From Chloroflexota bacterium (GTDB lineage Bacteria > Chloroflexota > Chloroflexia > Thermomicrobiales > UBA6265), in NCBI GenBank assembly GCA_023415845.1, contig JAEZJB010000112.1, forward strand, positions 1 through 12,565: a DNA stretch of 12,565 nucleotides. The letters are read 5' to 3'. Under the pieces are notes generated by a model that worked only from the letters and a program-made list of their open reading frames with translations, did not search any database and had not been told where the DNA came from. Positions within the stretch are counted from its first letter, which is position 1. Each line of letters opens with the position of its first letter. Below are positions 7,074-12,565 of the stretch, in pieces. Position numbers and translations under genes: made by a program.

Positions 7074-7118
7074 GGGGCGAAGGTGGTGGACCATGTCGTG
7101 GTTCACCACCCTCGCCCC
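7074..7118 (+). terminator. Long stem-loop just after the binding-protein gene
   Basis: GGGGCGA at 7074-7080 pairs with TCGCCCC at 7112-7118. After one A-C mismatch the pairing continues inward (7082-7094 with 7098-7110), giving about 20 pairs including two G-U and a 3-nt loop. It begins 18 nt after the stop codon. No T-tract follows, so it is either a weak or factor-assisted terminator or a 3'-end stabiliser that protects the transporter mRNA. Confidence 0.55.
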
Positions 7119-7124
7119 AAGGCA

Positions 7125-7199
7125 TCACGTTCAGGAGAAGCTACCCGTCGTCTCCTCCTGAACGTGACCCCTGGGCTGCGGCAGGTCTCACGAACGTGA
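7125..7199. promoter_or_regulatory. Three phased operator-like sites (TCACG...CGTGA)
   Basis: TCACGAACGTGA (7188-7199) differs by one base from the iclR operator at 2867-2878. TCCTGAACGTGA (7156-7167) matches it at 10 of 12 positions, and its exact inverse TCACGTTCAGGA lies at 7125-7136. Centres at 7130.5, 7161.5 and 7193.5 are 31 and 32 bp apart, near three helical turns, so all sites would face one side of the helix. The first two also form a perfect 13-bp stem (7125-7137 with 7155-7167) and could act as an RNA hairpin instead. Far upstream placement would suit an activator or a looping repressor. Confidence 0.5.
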
Positions 7200-7339
7200 T
7201 CCAGCTCCTCGCTCGAATGTACGGACGGGAAATCCTGGCGCAGGTGGCGGGATTTGGGCTGCTCGATGCGTTCGATAGGTACGAGTCGCCAACCGTCCGT
7301 TGCTCCCGACATCCTGCCCGCGGCTCTCCAGCATCTCTC

Positions 7340-7369
7340 CGCACGAAATCGCAGAAATTCGCACAAAAT
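7340..7369. repeat. Three tandem 10-bp A-tract repeats
   Basis: CGCACGAAAT, CGCAGAAATT and CGCACAAAAT follow one another without a gap. Each unit places an A-tract once per helical turn, and a fourth GAAAT follows at 7377-7381. Phased A-tracts bend DNA, and AT-rich repeats upstream of promoters can also serve as UP elements or regulator iterons. The repeats lie about 115-145 nt before the glycosidase start codon. Confidence 0.6.
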
Positions 7370-7403
7370 ACGGCTAGAAATGCCCATGGAATCAACGATC
7401 TGG

Positions 7404-7427
7404 GAATTAGTGAATTAATGAATTACT
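7404..7427. repeat. Three tandem 8-bp repeats GAATTANT
   Basis: GAATTAGT, GAATTAAT and GAATTACT are perfectly contiguous and vary only at the seventh base. In this GC-rich DNA they stand out. They contain -10-like hexamers (for example TAATGA at 7416-7421) and could mark the melting region of the glycosidase promoter or a repeat-binding site. Confidence 0.55.
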
Positions 7428-7484
7428 GCGGAACATCTTTTTCCCCGGCCACACATCGTCTATCCGCTCGACACAGGACGCCAC

Positions 7485-9695
7485 ATGCCCGCCGCTACGT
7501 TCTCCCTGGCTGAAGCCGGCCACATCCTCCGGCTCGACCATCCCCAGTTCACCGCCGAGTGGACCATTCGCGACACTGGCCGCATCGACTTCACCAGGCT
7601 GGCGGCGCTGAACAGCGACACGGGGTGGATCGCTCCGGAACCGCACGAACCCATTGCCCTGGTCGGCGTGGCGGGTCATGGCAACCGCTTCCACATCTTC
7701 GACGAGCATCGTGAAGTCTGGGCCGGAACGATCGGTGAGTTCACCCTCAACCTGCCAGGCACCCGCGGCTCCATCCGTGCGGAAGTCACCATCGATCTCT
7801 CACAACCGCCGGGGCCGCCCCTTCCCCCCGCTGGTGGTGAGCGTCCAGCCTTTCCGTCCCCTCCCCCACCCCTCCACCTGACCTGGACGGTCGAAGCCCA
7901 TCCGGACCACGCCGTGATCCGCCAGTGGTTCTCGCTTGCCAATCACGGTGATGACGACCTCACCATCACCCGACTGCCGCTCCTGCTCGCCCAGCTCAGG
8001 GGTTCGGCAGCTGGCTTCACCGCCCACAGCGGATTGCAGCGCAAGCACCGCTTCCGCAAGGAGGAAGGAGCCGACTGGTTCACCTGGCAGGAGTTGGTTC
8101 TCAAACCTGGGGTCGTTGGATCGATTGAATCTGGCCACCGGCGCGGTGCCTCCTGGCTCGGATTGACCACTGAGGAAGCCCCTGGCCTCTTCGTCGGCTG
8201 GGAGTCGACGGCCGCGACCCGCTGCGATTACGGCGATCTCCATGGTTCCGGTGCCTGCAGCATCGACGTCTGGATCGAACCCGACTACCGCCTGGCACCC
8301 GGCGCCACGCTGACCAGCCCCGCCGCATTCCTCGGCATCACCTCGCATCGCACCACCAACCCGGTCGCCGCCCTCGACGAGCTTGGCTACCGCACCCAGC
8401 GCTTCGTCGAAGACGTGATCGCCCGCCCGGTCCCCGACGACCGCTTTCCCTATGTCGCCTTCAATTCCTGGGGCTACGGCGACCAGATCGACGACGCCTC
8501 GATGCGCAGGTGTTTCGCCCGCTGCCAGGAGTTGGGCATCGAGCTCTTCGTCGTCGACTTCGGTTGGGAAGATCCCGACTGGCACCCCCGGCAGGACCTC
8601 TTTCCCCATGGCCTCGCCCCCCTTGCCGCCGCCGCGCACGAAGCCGGCATGAAGTTCGGTGTCCACCTCAGCTTCGGCAATGTCTCGTCCCTCTCTGAGA
8701 TGTATCGTGAGCATCCGGAATGGACCAACGGGCTCGGCCAGTGGGCCTACCTGACCGAAGGCACCGTCTACCGTCTGGTCCTTGGTAATCCCGCCGTCCG
8801 CGAATGGCTGATCGACAAGCTCGTCTCGATCGTCGACGAAACGCAGATCGACTACTTCCTCACCGACCACTTCCTGACCGGGCCAGTCAACCCCGAGGTC
8901 CAGGAGGTCCGCGCCACCGACGACTATCTGACCTGGGCCGAGGGGTACGACCTCATCATCCAGGGCCTGCTCGAACGCCGCCCTCACGTAATGGTGGAGC
9001 ATTGCGATAACGGCCTGGCGTTCTCGACCTTCGGCATGGTGGCCAACCATGTCACCGCCATTGGCCCCGACGCCGTCGGCTCGCACTACGAGCGGATCGG
9101 CACCTGGCGACTCTCCCACGTGCTCCCGCCCCGCTACCTCGACCACTATGTCTGCGAGCGGCTGGCTCCCCAGATCTCGTTCAACGCGCCATTCGGTGAC
9201 TACGAATACCGCAGCCAGATCTTCGGTGGCCCGATGATCCTGATGACCGACATCCTCGGCATCGAATCAGGGGACAGCGACTGGCAGGCCCTCACCCGCA
9301 CCATCGACCTCTTCAAGCGCATTCGCCACAAGGTCGCACGCGGCAAGGTGCTCCATCTCCTCGAACCGCAACCCTACGAGCGCGTCGGCGATGGCTGGGA
9401 CGGCTGGGATGCCATCGGCTCCTATGACGAAATCACCGACAGTGCGGTGGTTCTGGCCTTCCGTCTCGGCGGCAACCTTGGCGAGCACATCATTCCGCTT
9501 CACGGCCTGCAGCCGGAAACCACCTACCGCGTGACGTTCGAGGATCGTCCCGATGTCCTGGAGAGGACGGGCGCCGAACTGATGGCCAGCGGCCTCTCAC
9601 TCTCGCTCCCCGGCCCGGGCCAGCCCCGGAATATCGACGGTCTCGGCTTCGTCCGCGCCAGTGAAGTCATCCATCTCGCCCCGGTCCAATCGTAG
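7485..9695 (+). CDS. Divergent GH36-like glycoside hydrolase (alpha-galactosidase family)
   Basis: This 736-aa cytoplasmic enzyme (no signal peptide) starts at an ATG 6 nt after CAGGA. It has a beta-sandwich N-terminal half (to about 300), a TIM barrel (about 320-620) and a C-terminal beta domain. Barrel motifs align with GH36: FVVDFGW (D358), FPHGLAPL, MYREHPEW, IDYFLTDHF and EHCDNGL. D461 matches the nucleophile of the family KWD motif, and D529 in IGPDAVGSHYERIG matches the acid/base region. The family motif LWxEPE is replaced by HLSFGN at 394-399, so a changed substrate pocket is likely. A Pro-rich loop (about 105-130) interrupts the N-terminal domain. The next gene is a more typical GH36, with 43 nt between them. 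A role in cleaving alpha-galactosides or related alpha-linked sugars is inferred. Confidence 0.8.
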   Translation: MPAATFSLAEAGHILRLDHPQFTAEWTIRDTGRIDFTRLAALNSDTGWIAPEPHEPIALVGVAGHGNRFHIFDEHREVWAGTIGEFTLNLPGTRGSIRAEVTIDLSQPPGPPLPPAGGERPAFPSPPPPLHLTWTVEAHPDHAVIRQWFSLANHGDDDLTITRLPLLLAQLRGSAAGFTAHSGLQRKHRFRKEEGADWFTWQELVLKPGVVGSIESGHRRGASWLGLTTEEAPGLFVGWESTAATRCDYGDLHGSGACSIDVWIEPDYRLAPGATLTSPAAFLGITSHRTTNPVAALDELGYRTQRFVEDVIARPVPDDRFPYVAFNSWGYGDQIDDASMRRCFARCQELGIELFVVDFGWEDPDWHPRQDLFPHGLAPLAAAAHEAGMKFGVHLSFGNVSSLSEMYREHPEWTNGLGQWAYLTEGTVYRLVLGNPAVREWLIDKLVSIVDETQIDYFLTDHFLTGPVNPEVQEVRATDDYLTWAEGYDLIIQGLLERRPHVMVEHCDNGLAFSTFGMVANHVTAIGPDAVGSHYERIGTWRLSHVLPPRYLDHYVCERLAPQISFNAPFGDYEYRSQIFGGPMILMTDILGIESGDSDWQALTRTIDLFKRIRHKVARGKVLHLLEPQPYERVGDGWDGWDAIGSYDEITDSAVVLAFRLGGNLGEHIIPLHGLQPETTYRVTFEDRPDVLERTGAELMASGLSLSLPGPGQPRNIDGLGFVRASEVIHLAPVQS

Positions 9696-9720
9696 AGACC
9701 GGTTCCAGTTCACTCATCCC

Positions 9721-9728
9721 AGGAAGGA
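9721..9728 (+). promoter_or_regulatory. Ribosome binding site that sets a GTG start
   Basis: AGGAAGGA ends 10 nt before the GTG at 9739. No comparable site precedes the GTG at 9661, which would overlap the upstream gene by 35 nt. The site therefore favours 9739 as the start of the GH36 gene. Confidence 0.7.
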
Positions 9729-9738
9729 CATCCCCCAC

Positions 9739-11832
9739 GTGACTATCGACCAGACACCGGAGCCCACCGGCCACCACCGGATCGACACCGGCAATGTCGC
9801 GCTCACGCTCAACGCCACTCCGGGCCAGCCGCTCTCCGGCGTCTCGCTCTCCCTCGCCTCAGGTTCCTCCTGGCGGCTTGCCGCCGCACCCCCGTTCCGC
9901 CTGGAACTCGACGGAGCGGATGTCAGCGCCTCGCTTCGCGTCCGCGATGCCCAAACCTTCGAGTCGGCTGGTGTCCATGGCCTTCAGGTGACCCTCACGA
10001 ATGACCGGGGCCTGATCGTCGAAGCTGCCTACCAGGGACACCCGGGCCAGGGCATGATCGAGGCGCACCTGCGGGTGTCCAGCGACCACGCCGCCAACAT
10101 CACCCGCATCGAACCCTTCCGTCTCGGCCTGGCAAAACCCACCTTCACCCACCTGCAAACCGTCTCGGGCGTGCAGCAGCAGGGTGGCTGGCGCCCGATG
10201 GAGGGCATGTACCGCTCGTTCCGCCAGGAATCCTTTCCGCTTGCGGCTGACACCGAGGTCGTCACCGCCTCGGGCGAACGGTCCACCTGGTGGGAAACGC
10301 CCTGGGGCGCCCTCACCGGCGACACCATCGATGGCGGCGTCATGCTCGCCCTCGAATACGGCGCCCAGTGGGAACTGACGGCCACCGATCAGACTCTTGC
10401 CATCCGTCCCACCGGCATCGTGCCCGAACTCGTCCCCGGCGAGCCGTGGACCTCGCCTACGACCTGGGTCGGGGCCTGGACCGGCGATCTCGATGATGCC
10501 GCCGCCGTCATGCACCGGTTCCTCCGCGACACCGTGCTCCCCGCCACCGAGGACACCTTCCCCTGGGTCCAGTACAACACCTGGTTCTCCTGGTTCTGCG
10601 AACTCGACCACGACACCCTCCTCACCGAGGCCGATCGCGCTGCCGAACTCGGCGTCGAAGTCTTCTACGTCGACGCCGGTTGGTGGGTCGGCAACCCGCA
10701 ACGGCGCGACCGCTTCTCCAGCGGCCTGGGTAACTGGCGTGAGAACCGCGACAAGTTCCCCCACGGCCTGCGCGCCTTCGCCGACGCCATCCGCGCCCGC
10801 GGCATGCACTTCGGCCTCTGGGTCGAACCCGAGCGAGTCGACATCCGCACCGAAACCACCGGCACATGGCAGGCCGACTGGATTGCTCACAAGGCTGACG
10901 GCACCTATGTGCGCTGCCCCTGGCCATCCGACACCGACACCGCCTGGCTCTGCTTTGGTGACCCCCGGGCCCAGGACTGGGCGACGGAATGGATCAGTGA
11001 ACTCGTCGCCGACCTCGGTATCCGCTGGCTGAAGTGGGATTCCAACTACTGGGACGTCTGCCACAGCCCCGATCACGGCCATGGCACCACCGACGGAGAG
11101 GCCGCCCAGGTCGCCGGGGTCCAGCTCGTGATGAGCCGCCTGCGCGAACGTTTCCCAGATCTCATCATCGAGAACTGCGCCGGCGGCGCCACCCGCATGG
11201 ACTTCGCCCTCGCCCGCCAAACCCCGGCGGCCTGGCTCAACGACGCCTCCGAACCGGCCCATCGCTCCCGTTTCCACAATTACGGAGCGTCATACATCTT
11301 CCCGCCCGAAATGCTCAACGCCTGGGTGACCGAATCGGAATACGAAAACGTCAACCACCAGGACCTGCCCGACGATGTCTGGCGCATGACGATTCGCTCT
11401 CGGATGCTCGGGGCCATGGGCTTCTCCTGCCGCCTGACGACCTGGAGCGACCGCACCATCGAAATCGCGCGCGAGGAGGTCGCCCGCTACCAGCAGGAAT
11501 GGCGTCCCCTGATGAAGGGCGGGGCCTTCCGCCATCTGCTCCCCCAACCGGAGATCCCCTCGCACGATCTCCCCACGCCGAACGTCTGGGAGGCCTACCA
11601 GGTCACGGCAGCCGATGGATCGGCCCATGCCATCCTTGCTTTCCGAAACGTCTCCCCCTCCGCCACCCAGCTCGTCCACCCCGGCGGGATCGAAGTCGGA
11701 ACGACCTATGAAATCATTCCGGAACGTGGCGTGCCCGAACTCCGCACCGGCGCCGAACTGCTTGCCTCCGGCCTCACCCTCACCGCTCCCCTCCTCGCTT
11801 CCGAGTGGGTAAGCATTCGCCGGGTCTCCTGA
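9739..11832 (+). CDS. GH36 alpha-galactosidase
   Basis: This 697-aa enzyme starts at GTG 9739. It is predicted to hydrolyse terminal alpha-galactosyl groups of raffinose-type sugars, melibiose or galactomannan fragments, in the cytoplasm. The full GH36 layout is visible: a long N-terminal beta-sandwich, a TIM barrel and a C-terminal beta domain. Motifs in order are YVDAGWW (D312), NRDKFPHGLRAFADAIRARG, FGLWVEPERVD (W361, E363, E365), IRWLKWDSN (nucleophile D434), ENCAGGATRMD, and WLNDASEP, where D502 occupies the acid/base position of the usual WTSD motif. Length is close to the bacterial norm of about 730. Its end overlaps the next gene by one base. Exact activity (galactosidase or another member of the family) cannot be fixed by sight. 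Confidence 0.9.
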   Translation: MTIDQTPEPTGHHRIDTGNVALTLNATPGQPLSGVSLSLASGSSWRLAAAPPFRLELDGADVSASLRVRDAQTFESAGVHGLQVTLTNDRGLIVEAAYQGHPGQGMIEAHLRVSSDHAANITRIEPFRLGLAKPTFTHLQTVSGVQQQGGWRPMEGMYRSFRQESFPLAADTEVVTASGERSTWWETPWGALTGDTIDGGVMLALEYGAQWELTATDQTLAIRPTGIVPELVPGEPWTSPTTWVGAWTGDLDDAAAVMHRFLRDTVLPATEDTFPWVQYNTWFSWFCELDHDTLLTEADRAAELGVEVFYVDAGWWVGNPQRRDRFSSGLGNWRENRDKFPHGLRAFADAIRARGMHFGLWVEPERVDIRTETTGTWQADWIAHKADGTYVRCPWPSDTDTAWLCFGDPRAQDWATEWISELVADLGIRWLKWDSNYWDVCHSPDHGHGTTDGEAAQVAGVQLVMSRLRERFPDLIIENCAGGATRMDFALARQTPAAWLNDASEPAHRSRFHNYGASYIFPPEMLNAWVTESEYENVNHQDLPDDVWRMTIRSRMLGAMGFSCRLTTWSDRTIEIAREEVARYQQEWRPLMKGGAFRHLLPQPEIPSHDLPTPNVWEAYQVTAADGSAHAILAFRNVSPSATQLVHPGGIEVGTTYEIIPERGVPELRTGAELLASGLTLTAPLLASEWVSIRRVS

Positions 11833-12565
11833 TGGCGGTCACGTTCAGCGATGCCTGGACCTTCCACGGGCTCCAGGCGCTCATCCTTGAAAACGAATAT
11901 CTCCGTGTCACCATCCTGCCCGCACTCGGCGGCAAGATCTGGTCCATCATCTCCAAACCGCACGACCGCGAGATGCTCTGGCACCATCCGCGCATGACGC
12001 CCCGCCAGGCACCGTTCGGGGCCACCTACGACAACTGGTTCTCTGGTGGATGGGACGATATCTTCCCCAACGACTTCCCGGTCGAGATCGACGGCGAACT
12101 CTGGCCCGACCACGGAGAAATCTGGTCTCTCCCGACCCACTGGTGGATCGAGTCGAGCACCGCCCACGAGGTTGTGCTCGGTTTCGAGCACCGCGGTATC
12201 GTCATCCCCACCCGCTTCCGCCGATACGTCCGGCTGCGCACGGGCGAGCCCTCCCTGCACCTCGACTACCGGATCGCCAATGAAGGGCGGGCTCCCCTCG
12301 ATCTGCACTGGAAGTCGCACCCCGCCCTCCCGCTTGCCGACGGCGCCCGGCTCCACCTTCCCATCCGCACCGTCATCGACGAACCGGGCTTCGGCGAGAT
12401 CTTCGCCGAAGCCGTCTTCCCCTGGCCGCACGCCACGCGGGAGGACGGCTCATCCCTCGACCTGCGCCAGCTTCCGTCCCAAGGCAGCGGCGCGGTGCAG
12501 TTCTGGTACGGCACCGAACTCACTGCCGGCTGGGCGGCCATCGACTATCCGCAGGCGGAACTGGG
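11832..12565 (+). CDS. Galactose-mutarotase-like protein, partial (right edge)
   Basis: An open frame runs from the ATG at 11832, sharing one base with the preceding stop codon (TGATG), to the end of the window: 244 codons without a stop. The start of the protein (ENEYLRVTILPALGGKIWSI, about 20-40) and HWKSHPALPL (His163 followed by Pro) are typical of aldose-1-epimerase-like beta-sandwich proteins, including the DUF5107 and DUF4432 groups. Such proteins interconvert or bind sugar anomers. Next to an alpha-galactosidase it could convert released galactose to the form used downstream. A catalytic role is not proven: the C-terminal half, where the second catalytic residue of classical mutarotases lies, is outside the window. 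Confidence 0.75.
   Translation, partial: MAVTFSDAWTFHGLQALILENEYLRVTILPALGGKIWSIISKPHDREMLWHHPRMTPRQAPFGATYDNWFSGGWDDIFPNDFPVEIDGELWPDHGEIWSLPTHWWIESSTAHEVVLGFEHRGIVIPTRFRRYVRLRTGEPSLHLDYRIANEGRAPLDLHWKSHPALPLADGARLHLPIRTVIDEPGFGEIFAEAVFPWPHATREDGSSLDLRQLPSQGSGAVQFWYGTELTAGWAAIDYPQAEL

Larger units (their letters stand above)
7057..7484 (+). promoter_or_regulatory. 428-nt regulatory gap before the glycosidase genes
   Basis: No credible gene lies here. From left to right it holds a long hairpin (7074-7118), three operator-like sites (7125-7199), about 140 nt with no recognisable element (7200-7339), three 10-bp A-tract repeats (7340-7369) and three 8-bp GAATTANT repeats (7404-7427). CAGGA (7474-7478) precedes the ATG at 7485. 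The second half is markedly more AT-rich than the surrounding genes, as expected for a promoter, but I cannot assign -35 and -10 boxes with confidence. Confidence 0.6.

Noticed and set aside
5698..7128. Long reverse-strand open frame (476 codons) opposite the binding-protein gene
   Set aside because: It mirrors the GC-biased codons of the real gene, has Gly/Val/Glu-rich low-information composition, no recognisable domain and no supporting ribosome binding site. Similar antisense frames at 7800-9146, 9859-11277, 1890-2882 and 4649-5476 were dismissed for the same reason.
7196..7513. Small + strand open frame (105 codons) in the gap before the glycosidase
   Set aside because: It runs through the A-tract and GAATTANT repeats and into the glycosidase gene, with no ribosome binding site and no familiar motif. 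A regulatory region explains the sequence better.
9661..9738. GTG at 9661 as start of the GH36 gene
   Set aside because: It would overlap the upstream gene by 35 nt and encode a basic, unfamily-like extension. The GTG at 9739 has AGGAAGGA upstream.
9733..9744. CACGTGA at the GH36 start as another operator copy
   Set aside because: Only a 7-base partial match to the motif, overlapping the start codon and lacking the left arm.
11839..11848. TCACGTTCAG, identical to 10 bases of the operator-like site at 7125-7134
   Set aside because: It lies within codons 3-6 of the mutarotase-like gene (VTFS), is only a half-site without its inverse partner, and is plausibly chance.

Overview
The window is high-GC, with strong C/G bias at third codon positions. 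Its proteins look like those of Chloroflexota, perhaps Thermomicrobia: a Tat-type signal on a sugar-binding protein without a lipobox, and a membrane-anchored protein with a Thr/Glu/Pro stalk. This taxonomic guess rests on style only. All supported genes are on the + strand, and the last one runs off the right edge. I saw no rRNA, tRNA, CRISPR array or mobile element.

Region 1 (1-2760) is a single-gene unit. A promoter is flanked or overlapped by two copies of the palindrome TGTACGTACA, followed by a structured leader and an 825-aa single-pass membrane protein. That protein has a cytoplasmic N-terminal domain, a long TExP-repeat stalk, a DUF4352-like beta domain and a C-terminal staphylococcal-nuclease-like domain lacking several catalytic residues. 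A stem-loop terminator with a CUUG loop follows.

Region 2 (2829-12565) is a carbohydrate-utilisation cluster: IclR-family regulator, two ABC sugar permeases overlapping head to tail, a Tat-exported solute-binding protein, a 428-bp regulatory gap, a divergent GH36-like glycosidase, a canonical GH36 alpha-galactosidase-type enzyme, and a partial galactose-mutarotase-like protein. The simplest reading is import of alpha-galactosides, hydrolysis to galactose and other sugars, and anomer handling. No transporter ATPase is encoded here, so a shared MsmK/UgpC-type ATPase probably serves the system.

The most useful regulatory observation is a motif link. The palindrome TCACGTACGTGA lies just downstream of a well-formed iclR promoter (TTGAAT-N17-TACAAT). 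A near-identical copy, TCACGAACGTGA, plus two weaker copies lie in the gap before the glycosidases, with centres 31 and 32 bp apart. This predicts the IclR-type regulator's own site and a second regulated promoter. The same gap holds three 10-bp A-tract repeats, three 8-bp GAATTANT repeats and two strong hairpins. I did not find a clearly new defence or mobile system; the novelty is in regulatory architecture and in the divergent GH36-like enzyme.
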